This document shows positions 7,484-22,952 of a DNA stretch of 64,000 nt, in pieces. The position numbers and the translations under genes were made by a program. The DNA comes from Streptomyces flavofungini (GTDB lineage: Bacteria > Actinomycetota > Actinomycetes > Streptomycetales > Streptomycetaceae). Each line of letters starts with the position of its first letter. Within the stretch, counting starts at the first letter, position 1. The stretch spans positions 4,662,501 to 4,726,500 of the forward strand of contig NZ_CP128846.1 of assembly GCF_030388665.1 (NCBI RefSeq), read 5' to 3'. Under the pieces are notes generated by a model, which had not been told where the DNA came from, made no database searches, and saw only the letters and a list, made by a program, of their open reading frames with translations.

Positions 7484-7514
7484 GATGCGCTCTAACCAAC
7501 TGAGCTATAGCCCC
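7441..7514 (-). tRNA. ileT: tRNA-Ile (GAT)
   Basis: Read on the minus strand the 74 bases fold as a full cloverleaf: acceptor GGGGCTA pairs with TAGCCCC, D arm AGCTCAGTTGGTTAGAGC, anticodon loop CTGATAA with anticodon GAT, T arm with GGTTCAAATCC, discriminator A. CCA is not encoded. It lies downstream of DUF3566 and gyrA, its usual place in Streptomyces, and serves as the integration target of the adjacent element. Confidence 0.95.
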
Positions 7515-7657
7515 GCCGCGCTCTTCGGGGTGGCCCCGCGCGCTGACCACTGAAGATTAGCGCACGTCCGGGCCAGTCCCAAAATCGATGGATGCCGAGG
7601 GGCCGAGCGCACCCCCGACGCCTCGCGCCGAGCCCCCCGAAGGACCGTAAAGCCCGC

Positions 7658-8407
7658 CTACTCGTCCTCGGCCAGCGTCAGCTCGATGCCGCCCACGAAG
7701 CCCGCCGACAGGTTGTAGATGAACGCGCCGAGGGTCGCGAGGGCCGTCGCGAGGACGACGTCGATGACCGCGATGATCGACGTGAAGATCAGGACGCGCG
7801 GCAGCGAGAGGAAGGCCTGGAGGTCGAAGCCGTTGGACTCGTTCGACCCCGTGGCCTCGGAGATCGTGCCGCCGACCGTGGAGAAGACGCCCATCGCGTC
7901 CATGACCATCCACAGCACGGCCGCGGCGACGATCGTGCAGATGCCGAGGGCGATGGAGAGCAGGAAGCTGACCTTCATCACCGACCAGGGGTCGGCCTTG
8001 GCCACCCGCAGCCGCGCCTTGCGCGTGCGCGGGGTGGTGCGCGCCCCCGTGCGGGGACGCCGCACCGCGCCCGCGGGTGCGGCCTGGTAGGCCTGCGGCG
8101 GGTGGTACGGCTGGTTGCTCTGCTGCGGCTGCCGCTCTCCCGGCAGCGCCCCGGACCCACTGTCCCCGGCCCGCTTGCCGGAGGCTCCGCCCCCGGAGGT
8201 CCCGTCCCCGGCGCGCCCCCCAGCAGCCCCGGGACCGGCGTCCCGACCGTCGGTGTCCGTGCCCGTCCGGCCTCGGGTGTCCGTCACAGTCCCCCCCTGG
8301 GATCCATGAGACTCATGCGAGTCGGGTGCGTCGGTGGCGGAGCCACGGGCACCTTCCGTGCCGGTTCCACTCGTCCCGGCGGATCCGGCGCCCGTGGCTC
8401 CACTCAC
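7658..8407 (-). CDS. DUF3566 membrane protein
   Basis: This 249-residue protein starts at GTG 8407, 19 bp after the gyrA stop, with GAGGAG upstream. The first 135 residues are Gly/Ser/Pro/Arg-rich and probably disordered. The DUF3566 domain follows: ARLRVAKADPWSVMKVSFLLSIALGICTIVAAAVLWMVMDAMGVF forms the first helix, and a second helix (RVLIFTSIIAVIDVVLATALATLGAFIYNLSAGFVGGIELTLAEDE) ends the protein. The domain is found right after gyrA across actinobacteria. Its function is unknown, but the link to gyrA suggests co-transcription. Confidence 0.9.
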   Translation of the reverse strand: MSGATGAGSAGTSGTGTEGARGSATDAPDSHESHGSQGGTVTDTRGRTGTDTDGRDAGPGAAGGRAGDGTSGGGASGKRAGDSGSGALPGERQPQQSNQPYHPPQAYQAAPAGAVRRPRTGARTTPRTRKARLRVAKADPWSVMKVSFLLSIALGICTIVAAAVLWMVMDAMGVFSTVGGTISEATGSNESNGFDLQAFLSLPRVLIFTSIIAVIDVVLATALATLGAFIYNLSAGFVGGIELTLAEDE

Positions 8408-8426
8408 GATGACTTCACTCCTCGCG

Positions 8427-11015
<2,589 letters not shown>

Positions 11016-11088
11016 GGCCGGTCAAGATCCTTTCGGTGCGGTCAGCAGCCAGTAGTCGGCAGTCGGCGACTTCGAGTGCCTGACCGGC

Positions 11089-13485
<2,397 letters not shown>

Positions 13486-14076
13486 TCATCCGTAGGTGTC
13501 GCCGGGACCCGTGCTGCCGGGCGCGCGCAAGGGTCCGAAGCGGTGCGCGGGGCCCCCGGGGCCGAGGACCTTGATGATGCGCACGGTCCCGTGGCCCAGG
13601 TCCTCGTTGAGGCGCGCGACCAGCTGCGGAGCCAGCAGGCGCAGGTTCGTCGCCCAGGCCGTGGAGTCGCACTGCACGGTCAGGACCCGCTCGTTCTCGT
13701 CGTACCGCTGCGGTACGCAGTGCTTGGCCAGGTCGTCGCCGACGATCTGGGGCCAGCGGCCCATCACACCGCCCACGGCGGCCGGGGTCTCCCAGCCACG
13801 CTCGGTGATCAAGCGGTTGATCGCGGAGCCGAGGGGCAGCGGGTCGCGCCCGTCCGCCCGCGCGCCGGAGCGCAGTCCGCCGCGGCGGGCCTGCTTCTTC
13901 TGCTGCGTCGCGTCTCCCCGCGCGCGTGCCTGCTCCTTGGCGGCGCGCAGGGCGACACGGGCGAGGTCCACTCCGGAGGGCTCGGGGGTCTTGGGGGTGT
14001 CCGGGGCACCGGGCGCGTTCGCGGTCCCGCCCGTCTTCGGGGCGTCGCGCTCCGGCTGCGGCTCCTGGCCGGTCAT
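13486..14076 (-). CDS. dciA: DciA-like DUF721 protein
   Basis: This 196-residue protein starts at ATG 14076, overlapping the recF stop by 4 bp (ATGA). The N-terminal 80 residues are charged and Pro/Ala-rich, with [20 protein letters not shown]. The DUF721 domain (about 85-175) reads [67 protein letters not shown] and VRIIKVLGP. DciA homologues load the replicative helicase in bacteria that lack DnaC; dnaB is also in this window. From memory the locus corresponds to SCO3875. Confidence 0.9.
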   Translation of the reverse strand: MTGQEPQPERDAPKTGGTANAPGAPDTPKTPEPSGVDLARVALRAAKEQARARGDATQQKKQARRGGLRSGARADGRDPLPLGSAINRLITERGWETPAAVGGVMGRWPQIVGDDLAKHCVPQRYDENERVLTVQCDSTAWATNLRLLAPQLVARLNEDLGHGTVRIIKVLGPGGPAHRFGPLRAPGSTGPGDTYG

Positions 14077-15197
14077 ACGCGCTCCACAGCGCCCTCGGCC
14101 ACGGCATACCGCACGCCCGCCAGGACGTCCGGCACGTCGTCGTCCACAGCCGCCGTCACGAGGACCTGCTCGCCGGGCGCCACCAGCTCCGCGAGCCGCT
14201 CCCGGCGGCGCGCGTCCAGCTCGGCGAAGACGTCGTCGAGGACGAGCACCGGCTCGTTGCCCTCGGCCCGGAGCAGGTCGTACGAAGCGAGGCGCAGCGC
14301 GAGGGCGTACGACCAGGACTCTCCGTGGCTCGCGTATCCCTTCGCGGGAAGCTGGCCAAGTTTGAGCAGTAGTTCGTCGCGGTGCGGCCCGACCAGCGTG
14401 ACGCCCCGCTCGATCTCCTGCTTGCGGGCCTCCACGAGGGCGGCGATCAGCTGCTCGTACAGCTCCTCGCGCGCGTGGCCGACGATGCCCGGCGAGGAGG
14501 GTTTGTAGTCGAGCGTCACGGGGCCGCCGCCGGGCGCCAGCTGTTCGTACGCCTTGTCGGCCAGCGGCTGGAGCGCGGAGATCAGGTCGAGCCGCTGGGC
14601 GAGGAGCTCGGCGCCCGCGCGGGCGAGGTGCTGGTCCCACACGTCGAGCGTGGACAGGTCCATGGAGCGGCCGCCGTGGCGGCGGGCGAGGGCGGCCGAC
14701 TTCAGGAGGGTGTTGCGCTGCTTGAGGACGCGGTCGTAGTCGGAGCGGACGCCCCCCATGCGCGGGGAGCGCGCGGTGATCAGCTCGTCGAGGAACCGCC
14801 GCCGCTCCCCGGGGTCGCCCTTGACCAGCGCCAGGTCCTCGGGCGCGAACAGGACTGTGCGCACGATGCCCAGGACGTCGCGGGGCTTGACCTGCGAGGA
14901 CCTGTTGATGCGGGCGCGGTTGGCCTTGCCCGGGTTCAGTTCGAGCTCGATCAGCTGCTGGCGCTCGCCCTGTCGGACGGCGGCCCGGATGACGGCGCGG
15001 TCAGCGCCCATGCGGACCAGCGGGGCGTCCGAGGAGACCCGGTGGCTGCCGAGGCTGGCGAGGTAGCCGACGGCCTCGACGAGGTTCGTCTTGCCCTGGC
15101 CGTTGGGGCCCACGAACGCGGTGACGCCCGGGTCGAGCGGGACCTCGACCCGGGCGTACGAGCGGAAGTCGGCCAGCGACAGATGCGTGACGTGCAT
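14073..15197 (-). CDS. recF: DNA replication and repair protein RecF
   Basis: This 374-residue protein is an SMC-like ATPase that helps load RecA at gaps. It starts [24 protein letters not shown], has Walker [20 protein letters not shown], the signature region RRRFLDELI and Walker [20 protein letters not shown]. Length and domain order are normal. It overlaps dciA by 4 bp and lies 91 bp from gnd. Confidence 0.97.
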   Translation of the reverse strand: MHVTHLSLADFRSYARVEVPLDPGVTAFVGPNGQGKTNLVEAVGYLASLGSHRVSSDAPLVRMGADRAVIRAAVRQGERQQLIELELNPGKANRARINRSSQVKPRDVLGIVRTVLFAPEDLALVKGDPGERRRFLDELITARSPRMGGVRSDYDRVLKQRNTLLKSAALARRHGGRSMDLSTLDVWDQHLARAGAELLAQRLDLISALQPLADKAYEQLAPGGGPVTLDYKPSSPGIVGHAREELYEQLIAALVEARKQEIERGVTLVGPHRDELLLKLGQLPAKGYASHGESWSYALALRLASYDLLRAEGNEPVLVLDDVFAELDARRRERLAELVAPGEQVLVTAAVDDDVPDVLAGVRYAVAEGAVERV

Positions 15198-15288
15198 GGT
15201 GTGCGCCGACCTCCCCCGGCCTACTTCACGTGCTTTCGGTTCCGCACCGCCCCACAGGCTGTGGACAAGGAACCGTACGGGCTGTGGA

Positions 15289-16173
15289 TCAGTGCTCGCT
15301 CTTGGACTCCACCGCGTGGCCCCCGAACTGGTTGCGCAGCGCGGCGATCATCTTCATCTGCGGGGAGTCCTCCTGGCGCGAGGCGAACCGGGCGAACAGG
15401 GACGCGGTGATCGCGGGCAGCGGCACGGCGTTGTCGATCGCCGCCTCCACCGTCCAGCGGCCCTCTCCGGAGTCCTGCGCGAAGCCGCGCAGCTTGTCCA
15501 GGTGCTCGTCGTCGTCAAGGGCGTTGACAGCGAGGTCCAGCAGCCAGGAACGGATGACCGTGCCCTCCTGCCAGGACCGGAAGACCTCACGGACGTCGGT
15601 GACCGAGTCCACGGCTTCCAGGAGCTCCCAGCCCTCGGCGTAGGCCTGCATCATCGCGTACTCGATGCCGTTGTGGACCATCTTCGCGAAGTGGCCCGCG
15701 CCGACCTTGCCCGCGTGCACCGAGCCGAAGTCGCCCTCCGGCTTGAGCGCGTCGAAGATCGGCTGCACCTTGGCGACGTTCTCCTTGTCGCCGCCGTACA
15801 TCAGCGCGTAGCCGTTCTTGAGGCCCCAGACGCCGCCGGAGACGCCGCAGTCGACGAAGCCGATGCCCTTGGCCGCCAGCTCCTCGGCGTGCTTCTCGTC
15901 GTCCGTCCAGCGCGAGTTGCCGCCGTCCACGACGACGTCGCCGGGCTGCAGGAGCTCGCCGAGCTCGTCGATGGTGGACTGCGTCGCGGCTCCGGCCGGC
16001 ACCATGACCCACACGACGCGCGGGCCCTTGAGCCTGCCCACAAGCTCTTCGAGGCTGTGGACGTCCGCGACGTCCGGGTTGCGGTCGTATCCGATGACGG
16101 TGTGGCCTGCGCGGCGAATGCGCTCGCGCATGTTGCCGCCCATCTTGCCGAGACCGACGAGACCGAGCTCCAT
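15289..16173 (-). CDS. gnd: 6-phosphogluconate dehydrogenase, short decarboxylating form
   Basis: This 294-residue protein oxidises 6-phosphogluconate to ribulose 5-phosphate. ATG 16173 gives [19 protein letters not shown], the Rossmann glycine motif at the N-terminus as expected; the open frame further upstream is not used. [32 protein letters not shown] and [18 protein letters not shown] carry the substrate-binding and catalytic residues (Ser-Gly-Gly; Lys and Asn). At about 300 residues it is the short class rather than the 470-residue enzyme. Its place between dnaN and recF is typical of Streptomyces. Confidence 0.95.
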   Translation of the reverse strand: MELGLVGLGKMGGNMRERIRRAGHTVIGYDRNPDVADVHSLEELVGRLKGPRVVWVMVPAGAATQSTIDELGELLQPGDVVVDGGNSRWTDDEKHAEELAAKGIGFVDCGVSGGVWGLKNGYALMYGGDKENVAKVQPIFDALKPEGDFGSVHAGKVGAGHFAKMVHNGIEYAMMQAYAEGWELLEAVDSVTDVREVFRSWQEGTVIRSWLLDLAVNALDDDEHLDKLRGFAQDSGEGRWTVEAAIDNAVPLPAITASLFARFASRQEDSPQMKMIAALRNQFGGHAVESKSEH

Positions 16174-16305
16174 CAGTGCGTTCCTAACTAGCGATGTGGC
16201 GTGACGGTACGTCGCCGCCGCTCGTCGTCGAGCGGCACACGCACCCGCGGCACTTTCGTACCCGCGTCCGAGCCTACGCCCGGACGCGGCCACACACCTG
16301 TGGGC

Positions 16306-17436
16306 TCAGCCGCTCAGACGTACGGGCATGATCAGGTACTTGTACGCGTCGTCCGCCTCGGCGTCGAGCGCGGGCTTGCCGCTCAGGAGCGCGGGCTTCG
16401 TGGACGTCGTGAACGAGAGCTGGGCGACCGGGGAGTCGATCGCGCTCAGGCCGTCGAGCAGGAACGTCGGGTTGAAGGCGATCGAGATGTCGTCGCCGTC
16501 GAGCTGGGCGTCGACCCTTTCCACAGCCTGTGCGTCGTCGCTGGAGCCGGCCTCCAGGATCAGCACGCCCTGCTCGAAGCTGAGGCGCACCGGGGTGTTG
16601 CGCTCGGCGACGAGGGCCACGCGCTTGACGGCCTCCACGAAGGGGGGCGTCTCGATGACCGCGACCGAGTTGAACTCCGTCGGGAACAGCGTGCGGTACT
16701 TCGGCAGGTCGCCCTCGAGCAGACGCGTGGTCGTGCGGCGGCCCGCGCCCTCGAAGCCGATCAGGCCCTCGCCCGCGCCGGAACCGGAGAGCGCCAGGGT
16801 GACCGTGTCGCCGCTCGTGAGGGCCTTGGCGGTGTCCTGGAGGGTCTTGGCGGGCACCAGGGCGACCGCGGACGCCTCCGGGTCCTCCGGCTTCCACAGG
16901 AACTCGCGGACCGCGAAGCGGTAGCGGTCGGTGGAGGCCAGGGTGACCTTGTCGCCCTCGATCTCGATCCGCACACCCGTGAGCACCGGGAGGGTGTCGT
17001 CGCGGCCCGCGGCGATCGCCACCTGGTTCGCGGCGGCCGCGAAGACCTCACCGGGGACCGTGCCGGTCGCCGTGGGCATCTGCGGCAGTGCCGGGTACTC
17101 CTCCACAGGGAGGGTGTGGAGTGTGAATCGCGAGGAGCCGCAGACCACCGTCGCCCGTACACCGTCTGTGGAGATCTCCACCGGGCGGTTGGGCAGGGCG
17201 CGGCAGATGTCGGCGAGCAGGCGGCCGGAGACGAGGACCGTGCCCTCCTCGTCGACCTCGGCGTCCACGGAGACGCGGGCCGAGACCTCGTAGTCGAAGC
17301 TGGACAGGGAGAGAGCGCCCTCCTCGGCCTTCAGCAGCAGGCCCGCGAGGACGGGCGCTGGCGGCCGAGCCGGGAGGCTGCGTGCCGCCCACGCCACCGC
17401 CTCCGCGAGTACGTCGCGTTCCACCCGGATCTTCAC
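16306..17436 (-). CDS. dnaN: DNA polymerase III sliding clamp (beta subunit)
   Basis: This 376-residue protein forms the ring clamp that tethers polymerase to DNA. It begins MKIRVERDVLAEAVAWAARSLP, contains the three clamp repeats (for example VSGRLLADICRALPNRPVEI and FPTEFNSVAVIETPPFVEAV), and ends YKYLIMPVRLSG, which matches the typical MPVR(L/M) C-terminus that lines the partner pocket. The promoter must lie in oriC directly upstream. Confidence 0.97.
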   Translation of the reverse strand: MKIRVERDVLAEAVAWAARSLPARPPAPVLAGLLLKAEEGALSLSSFDYEVSARVSVDAEVDEEGTVLVSGRLLADICRALPNRPVEISTDGVRATVVCGSSRFTLHTLPVEEYPALPQMPTATGTVPGEVFAAAANQVAIAAGRDDTLPVLTGVRIEIEGDKVTLASTDRYRFAVREFLWKPEDPEASAVALVPAKTLQDTAKALTSGDTVTLALSGSGAGEGLIGFEGAGRRTTTRLLEGDLPKYRTLFPTEFNSVAVIETPPFVEAVKRVALVAERNTPVRLSFEQGVLILEAGSSDDAQAVERVDAQLDGDDISIAFNPTFLLDGLSAIDSPVAQLSFTTSTKPALLSGKPALDAEADDAYKYLIMPVRLSG

Positions 17437-18354
17437 TTAGCCGCCCTCCTGCTGTTGCTGGCACTGGGGACCAGTCTGACGCACCGCACTGACAGCTGGT
17501 GCCCGTCGGGGTCAAGTCGTGCCGAGAGGTCGCGGAGGGCCGAGCCGAGAGTTGTGCACAGCCCCAACTTCGAAACGGATTCCCAGGTGACTCTAGGGGG
17601 CAGTAGTAGTAGGGCCTGTGGAAACCGTGGATAACCGCGAATGCGCAGGTCAGCGCCCATTTTTTGTCCACGGGCCCTGTGGGCGGCAGCGGTGGACAAC
17701 CCGGTGGATCTGTGGACGGGCGAAAGTTCTGCACACCCGATGCACAGGAGGCGGGTACTTCTCCCCAGCCCTGTCCCCAGCTTTACCCAGCTTCCCCACA
17801 GGCCAACCCGGCACCTTTGTGTGACGCCTTTCACTCGTCCCGGTGAGAGGGCGCGTCGCATTGCCGAACAGTGGACAGCCCTGTGGGGAAGCTGGGGAAA
17901 GCTGGGGACAACCGGGCCGAGCCTGTGGGCCGCCGGTGGACAACTCCGGATCGGCCCTGTGGACGCGATCTTCATCCACAGTCTGTGGAGAGTCTTCGTC
18001 CACGAATCCACAACCGCCTGACCTGGCCTGATGATCAATCAGCAGAGTCCCCTGTGGACACGATCTGGACAACTCTCCAGTCCCCAGGGTGTGGAAGGCG
18101 CAAAGGCCACAGATCTGTGGAGAACGTCCTCAGCACGAGACATATTCGAACGGAAGATGTCGGGAAGGTCGCGGCCGGGACGGGCTTTCCGTTGTGCACA
18201 GCTGTGGGTACGCGCGCGTAGGCGGGCTTCCTTCCCGTGTGCGGGCAGCCTGGGCGTGCGTGGGCGGGCAGTCTGGGCACGCGCGCGTGGACAACGAGAA
18301 GGGCGCTCCGGGATGTGCTCCGGAGCGCCCTGAGGCTGCGTAAGGCCTCGGTTG
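17437..18354. other. oriC: chromosomal origin oriC with many DnaA boxes
   Basis: The dnaA-dnaN gap of 918 bp holds at least 18 sequences close to the box TTGTCCACA, in both orientations. Clear ones: TTGTGCACA 17552-17560, CGTGGATAA 17627-17635, TTGTCCACG 17664-17672, GGTGGACAA 17691-17699, TTCCCCACA 17792-17800, TGTGGGGAA 17882-17890, GGTGGACAA 17935-17943, TCATCCACA 17972-17980, TGTGGACAC 18053-18061, TGTGGAGAA 18116-18124, TTGTGCACA 18192-18200 and CGTGGACAA 18286-18294. Many boxes with weak matches and no strong AT-rich 13-mers fit Streptomyces origins. A 15-bp near-identical direct repeat (18241-18255, 18264-18278) lies at the dnaA end. No gene is present. Confidence 0.95.
18301..18330. 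terminator. dnaA terminator hairpin
   Basis: Arms GGGCGCTCCGG (18301-18311) and CCGGAGCGCCC (18320-18330) form an 11-bp stem 24 bp beyond the dnaA stop (minus strand). There is no long T run, as is common in Streptomyces. It separates dnaA transcription from the DnaA boxes of oriC. Confidence 0.7.
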
Positions 18355-20334
18355 TCAGCCGTTCTTGATGCGGTTGGTCAGCTCGGTGACCTGGTTGTAG
18401 ATGGAGCGGCGCTCGGCCATCAGCGCGCGGATCTTGCGGTCGGCGTGCATGACGGTCGTGTGGTCGCGGCCGCCGAACTGCGCGCCGATCTTGGGCAGCG
18501 ACAGGTCGGTCAGCTCCCGGCAGAGGTACATGGCGATCTGGCGTGCCGTCACCAGGACCCGGCTGCGCGAGGATCCGCACAGGTCGTCCACCGTGAGGCC
18601 GAAGTAGTCCGCGGTCGCCGCCATGATGGCCGTCGCCGTGATCTCCGGGGCCGCGTCCTCGCCGCCGGGGATCAGGTCCTTGAGGACGATCTCGGTGAGG
18701 CCGAGGTCCACCGGCTGCCGGTTGAGCGAGGCGAACGCCGTGACCCGGATCAGCGCGCCCTCCAGCTCGCGGATGTTGCGCGAGATGCGGGACGCGATGA
18801 ACTCAAGGACCTCCGGCGGGGCGTTGAGCTGCTCCTGCACCGCCTTCTTACGGAGGATCGCGATACGCGTCTCCAGCTCCGGCGGCTGGACGTCGGTGAT
18901 CAGACCCCACTCGAAGCGGTTGCGCAGCCGGTCCTCCAGCGTCACCAGCTGCTTGGGCGGCCGGTCGCTGGACAGCACGATCTGCTTGTTCGCGTTGTGG
19001 AGCGTGTTGAAGGTGTGGAAGAACTCCTCCTGCGTCGACTCCTTGTCCGCGAGGAACTGGATGTCGTCGACCAGCAGGATGTCCATCTCGCGGTACCGCT
19101 TGCGAAAGCTGTCGCCCTTGCCGTCGCGGATGGAGTTGATGAACTCGTTGGTGAACTCCTCGGAGCTCACGTAGCGCACGCGCGTGCCGGGGTACAGGCT
19201 GCGGGCGTAGTGCCCGATGGCGTGCAGCAGATGCGTTTTGCCGAGCCCCGACTCCCCGTAGATGAACAGCGGGTTGTACGCCTTGGCCGGTGCCTCGGCC
19301 ACCGCGACCGCGGCCGCGTGCGCGAACCGGTTCGAGGCGCCGATGACGAAGGTGTCGAAGAGGTACTTCGGGTTCAGGCGCGCGGTGGGCTCACCGGGAC
19401 CCGTCGCCGGCGCGGGCTGGGCGGCCAGCGGCCCCGGCGCGCCGCTCGACGCGGGCAGCGGGGTGCCGCCGCGGCCCACGGGGCCCGCGGGACCGCCGTG
19501 CCCGCCCTGTCCCCCGTGCCGCCCCGTGCCGCCGTGCTCGCCGGAGCCCGCGCCGCCGGACGGCTCGGGCATCCCGTGCCGCTCCCTGCGGTCGTGCTGG
19601 TCGTGCCGGTCCTGCTGGGGACGGTCCGGGAGCTGCTGGTCGTAGGGCCCGCGGTCCTGCGGCGGCTGCGGGCGGTAGTCGTGCTGGGGCTGCTGGGGCG
19701 GGCTCGCGTACGGGTCGCGCTCGGGGTAGCCGAGGCGGGGCTGCTGCCAGCCGTAGTCGTCCTGGGGCTGCTGGGGCCAGGCGCCGGGGCGCTGGTAGTC
19801 CGGGTAGGCGGGGCGGGCCGTCGGCAGCTGGTCGGGGCGGCCGCCGTGCTCGTCGCCGGGGTGGCGGCCATAGCCGTCGTAGGTGTCATGCCCCTGACTG
19901 GAGGAGGTCGGCTCCTGGTCCTCGTACCGCGGCGGGCGCTCCTCGTACCGGGAGGACTGGTGGGAGGGCTGGTCCTCGTACCGGGACGGCTGCTCGTCGT
20001 ACCGCGGCTGCTGCCGGGGCTGCTGCTGGACGGGGGGTGCCGGTGGGGTCGGCTCGCCCACGGAGTCGTCGACCGTGATCGCGATGCGGATCGGGCGGCC
20101 GCACTCGCGGCTCAGCGTCTCGCTGACGACCGGGGCGAGACGGCCCTCCAGGACGCCCTTGGCGAACTCGTTCGGCACCGCGAGAAGGGCGGTGTCGGCG
20201 ACGAGGGCCAGCGGCTGGCACCGTTTGATCCAGTGCTCGTCCTTCGCCTCGACCCCTTGCCCCCGTCCCTCTCCGAGAAGTTGTTCCAGAACCCGTGGCC
20301 ACACTGCGGCAAGATCGGCAGGTACGTCAGCCAC
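18355..20334 (-). CDS. dnaA: chromosomal replication initiator DnaA
   Basis: This 659-residue protein binds DnaA boxes and opens oriC. Domain I (1-90) starts [20 protein letters not shown]. Domain II (about 91-318) is a very long Pro/Gln/Tyr/Gly-rich linker, the hallmark of Streptomyces DnaA. The AAA+ domain begins at [17 protein letters not shown], with Walker [10 protein letters not shown] (360-368) and Walker [11 protein letters not shown]. Domain IV carries the DnaA signature, ending [19 protein letters not shown], and the protein ends in NRIKNG. A DnaA box lies beside its promoter. Confidence 0.98.
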   Translation of the reverse strand: MADVPADLAAVWPRVLEQLLGEGRGQGVEAKDEHWIKRCQPLALVADTALLAVPNEFAKGVLEGRLAPVVSETLSRECGRPIRIAITVDDSVGEPTPPAPPVQQQPRQQPRYDEQPSRYEDQPSHQSSRYEERPPRYEDQEPTSSSQGHDTYDGYGRHPGDEHGGRPDQLPTARPAYPDYQRPGAWPQQPQDDYGWQQPRLGYPERDPYASPPQQPQHDYRPQPPQDRGPYDQQLPDRPQQDRHDQHDRRERHGMPEPSGGAGSGEHGGTGRHGGQGGHGGPAGPVGRGGTPLPASSGAPGPLAAQPAPATGPGEPTARLNPKYLFDTFVIGASNRFAHAAAVAVAEAPAKAYNPLFIYGESGLGKTHLLHAIGHYARSLYPGTRVRYVSSEEFTNEFINSIRDGKGDSFRKRYREMDILLVDDIQFLADKESTQEEFFHTFNTLHNANKQIVLSSDRPPKQLVTLEDRLRNRFEWGLITDVQPPELETRIAILRKKAVQEQLNAPPEVLEFIASRISRNIRELEGALIRVTAFASLNRQPVDLGLTEIVLKDLIPGGEDAAPEITATAIMAATADYFGLTVDDLCGSSRSRVLVTARQIAMYLCRELTDLSLPKIGAQFGGRDHTTVMHADRKIRALMAERRSIYNQVTELTNRIKNG

Positions 20335-20711
20335 AGGGCACGCTCTCTCACAGGTCCCACGAAGGTGTGGTTCTTGGGACGGGTAGGGACGGAAGTCGAC
20401 AGGGGCGGGGGGAAGGGAACGAAACGGAGTTCAGCCACGGTAGTCAGGGCGACGGGTGCGGTTCAAGTTGTTGTCCACAGGCTGTGCACAGTGTCTCTCC
20501 ATGGCGGCTGGTTTGACCGGATGGCGTAGCCCCGCGTACCGTAACCAGGTCGAGTTGTCGATGGCTGCTGCCGCCTGCCTCCGATGGGCAAAGATCACGA
20601 TCTGTGATTGTGAAGCGGTGCACTCGGTGCGTATACGCGAGCTTCTCGTGGGCGCACGGTGACAGCCAGGCGATGCCCCGCCACCACACACATCATTTCT
20701 GGAGCCCCCGA
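20335..20711. other. divergent dnaA-rpmH control region
   Basis: This 377-bp gap holds the dnaA promoter (minus strand) and the start signals of rpmH (plus strand). Besides the dnaA promoter and its DnaA box, an interrupted inverted repeat (ATCAC at 20594-20598 and GTGAT at 20604-20608) lies about 105 bp before rpmH. A purine site GGAG (20700-20703) precedes the rpmH GTG. No open reading frame here looks real. Confidence 0.6.
20437..20490 (-). promoter_or_regulatory. dnaA promoter with adjacent DnaA boxes
   Basis: On the minus strand TTGAAC (20461-20466) and TACCGT (20437-20442) are spaced by 18 bp, a good -35/-10 pair about 100 bp upstream of dnaA. Immediately upstream lies a perfect TTGTCCACA (20471-20479) and a weaker CTGTGCACA (20482-20490). 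Binding of DnaA there would repress or tune its own promoter. Confidence 0.65.
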
Positions 20712-20849
20712 GTGAGCAAGCGCACCTTCCAGCCGAACAACCGTCGTCGCGCGAAGACCCACGGCTTCCGGCTGCGGATGCGCACCCGTGCCGGCCGCGC
20801 CGTCCTGGCGTCCCGCCGTAGCAAGGGTCGCGCCCGCCTGTCCGCCTAA
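20712..20849 (+). CDS. rpmH: 50S ribosomal protein L34
   Basis: This 45-residue basic protein starts at GTG 20712 ([25 protein letters not shown]) and ends [11 protein letters not shown], the full L34 length and sequence pattern. It is divergent from dnaA and leads the rpmH-rnpA-yidD-yidC-jag unit; rnpA follows after 20 bp. Confidence 0.98.
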   Translation: MSKRTFQPNNRRRAKTHGFRLRMRTRAGRAVLASRRSKGRARLSA

Positions 20850-20869
20850 GCGCATTAGGTCATGACGTC

Positions 20870-21241
20870 GTGCTGCCTACCGAGCATCGGCTGAGGCGGC
20901 GCGAAGACTTCGCGACCGCGGTACGACGGGGTCGTCGGGCCGGACGCCCGCTTCTCGTCGTCCACCTACGCAGCGGTGCAACGGACCCGCACGTGTCGGG
21001 GGAGAGCCTTCCCCCGACACGTGCGGGTTTCGTCGTGAGCAAGGCCGTGGGTGGAGCCGTCGTCCGCACCGCGGTCAAGCGCAGACTCCGCCATCTCATG
21101 CGCGACCGACTGGCCTCGTTGCCCCCCGGTAGCCTGGTAGTCGTACGAGCGTTGCCCGGCGCGGGCGATGCCGACCATGCACAGCTGGCCCGAGACCTGG
21201 ATGCCGCCCTGGAGCGGCTGCTGGGAGGGGGCGCGCGATGA
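20870..21241 (+). CDS. rnpA: ribonuclease P protein component
   Basis: This 123-residue basic protein helps the RNase P RNA to mature tRNA 5' ends. It starts at GTG 20870 ([21 protein letters not shown]) and has the RNR-type motif as [19 protein letters not shown], followed by VVRALPGAG. Its stop overlaps the yidD start (ATGA). Confidence 0.96.
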   Translation: MLPTEHRLRRREDFATAVRRGRRAGRPLLVVHLRSGATDPHVSGESLPPTRAGFVVSKAVGGAVVRTAVKRRLRHLMRDRLASLPPGSLVVVRALPGAGDADHAQLARDLDAALERLLGGGAR

Positions 21242-21597
21242 AGTACCCGCTGCTGGCGCTGATCAAGCTGTACCAGTGGACGATCAGTCCGCTCCTCGGC
21301 CCAGTCTGCAAGTACTACCCGTCGTGCTCCCACTACGGCTATCTGTCCATCGATCGGCACGGCGCGATCAAGGGCACAGCGCTCACTGCCTGGCGCATCC
21401 TGCGGTGCAATCCGTGGTCGCTCGGCGGTGTCGATCATGTACCCCCGCGCAAGCGCCCGCGGTGGCACGAGATGCTGCGCGCCGCCTGGCGCGAACGCAA
21501 GGGCGGGCCCTCCGCCGCTGGCGTGCCGTCCGGAGACCTTCCCCCGGCTCCCACGAGCCCGGCCGCCGAGACCCCGTCCCATGCTCAAGGAGCTTGA
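21238..21597 (+). CDS. yidD: membrane protein insertion efficiency factor YidD
   Basis: This 119-residue protein starts [42 protein letters not shown], the conserved YidD core with its cysteines (C-x-Y-x-P-S-C-S-x-Y), then [17 protein letters not shown]. The tail after residue 80 is Pro/Ala-rich and extends beyond the usual length of about 70-85. It aids YidC at the membrane. It overlaps rnpA by 4 bp and ends 3 bp before yidC. Confidence 0.96.
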   Translation: MKYPLLALIKLYQWTISPLLGPVCKYYPSCSHYGYLSIDRHGAIKGTALTAWRILRCNPWSLGGVDHVPPRKRPRWHEMLRAAWRERKGGPSAAGVPSGDLPPAPTSPAAETPSHAQGA

Positions 21598-21600
21598 TTA

Positions 21601-22938
21601 GTGGACACGATTGCCGGTTTCTTCAGCTTCATCACGACACCCGTCTCCTGGGTCATCGTGCAGTTCCACAAGCTGTACGGTGCGATCTTCGGCCCCGATA
21701 CGGGCTGGGCCTGGGGCCTGTCGATCGTGTCTCTGGTGATCCTGATCCGCATCTGCTTGATCCCGCTCTTCGTGAAGCAGATCAAGGCGACCCGGGCCAT
21801 GCAGACGCTGCAGCCTGAGATGAAGAAGATCCAGGAACGCTACAAGAGCGACAAGCAGCGTCAGTCCGAAGAGATGATGAAGCTGTACAAGGAGTCGGGC
21901 ACCAACCCGCTCTCCTCGTGCCTTCCCATCCTGGCGCAGTCCCCGTTCTTCTTCGCGCTGTACCACGTGCTGAACGGCATCGCGTCGAACAAGAAGGTCG
22001 GTGTCATCGACCAGCAGCTGCTCGACAGCGCTCGTGACGCCCACATCTTCGGTGCCCCGCTCGCGGTGAAGTTCACGGACAGCGCCGACAAGGTCGCCTC
22101 CCTCGGTGCCTCGCTGACCGACGTCCGCGTCGTGACCGCGCTCATGATCATCCTGATGTCGGCGTCGCAGTTCTTCACCCAGCGTCAGCTGATGACGAAG
22201 AACGTGGACACGACGGTGAAGACGCCGTTCATGCAGCAGCAGAAGATGCTGATGTACGTCTTCCCCGTCATGTTCGCCGTCTTCGGCATCAACTTCCCCG
22301 TCGGTGTCCTCGTCTACTGGCTGACCACCAACGTGTGGACCATGGGCCAGCAGATGTACGTGATCCGCCAGAACCCGACGCCGGGCTCCAAGGCCCAGGC
22401 GGCGTATCTGGAGCGCCTGCAGAAGCACGTCACGGAGGCCAAGAAGACCCGCGGCCGTGGCCAGGCCCGCGCCATCAAGGCCATCGTCGCCAAGGGGCGC
22501 GACCGCAACGAGTACGAGCGCAAGTTCATCAACGGCCTGAACAAGGCCGGCCTCGCGGCTCAGGCCGACGGCACGGTCGTGGTCAGCGACACCGTGGCCA
22601 CCACCGAGGACGGCACCCCGGCCGCCGGTGGCGCGCCCAAGCGGCAGCAGCCCAAGCGCCAGAGCAAGGCCAAGCGCCAGGCCGGTCCGACCGCCGGAAC
22701 CGCGAAGACGGACGCGGAGCCCAAGCCCTCGCTGACCAAGTCCGAGGACGGCTCCGCCGGCCAGGCCGCCAAGGCCGCGAACAAGTCCGGTGAACCCAAG
22801 GACGCCGCGGCCAAGGACGCGGGGAACAAGGGCAAGTCCGGCGCCTCCGGTCAGCAGCCCGGCCAGGGCACCCGCAGCAAAGCCAAGTCCGGGCAGCGCA
22901 AGGGCCAGCAGCGGCCCAAGCACCCGTCCAAGAAGTAG
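21601..22938 (+). CDS. yidC: membrane protein insertase YidC (Oxa1 family)
   Basis: This 445-residue protein starts at GTG 21601 ([26 protein letters not shown]). The Oxa1/YidC core shows [25 protein letters not shown] (helix with the conserved Arg), [46 protein letters not shown], and later helices near [25 protein letters not shown]. The C-terminal 110 residues are Lys/Ala/Gly/Gln-rich and basic, suited to contact ribosomal RNA. It inserts membrane proteins with or without SecYEG. Confidence 0.96.
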   Translation: MDTIAGFFSFITTPVSWVIVQFHKLYGAIFGPDTGWAWGLSIVSLVILIRICLIPLFVKQIKATRAMQTLQPEMKKIQERYKSDKQRQSEEMMKLYKESGTNPLSSCLPILAQSPFFFALYHVLNGIASNKKVGVIDQQLLDSARDAHIFGAPLAVKFTDSADKVASLGASLTDVRVVTALMIILMSASQFFTQRQLMTKNVDTTVKTPFMQQQKMLMYVFPVMFAVFGINFPVGVLVYWLTTNVWTMGQQMYVIRQNPTPGSKAQAAYLERLQKHVTEAKKTRGRGQARAIKAIVAKGRDRNEYERKFINGLNKAGLAAQADGTVVVSDTVATTEDGTPAAGGAPKRQQPKRQSKAKRQAGPTAGTAKTDAEPKPSLTKSEDGSAGQAAKAANKSGEPKDAAAKDAGNKGKSGASGQQPGQGTRSKAKSGQRKGQQRPKHPSKK

Positions 22939-22952
22939 AAGGAGTCCATCCC

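Noticed and set aside
17437..18354. Short frames within oriC
   Set aside because: All are small, overlap DnaA boxes and are open by base composition only; the region is the replication origin.
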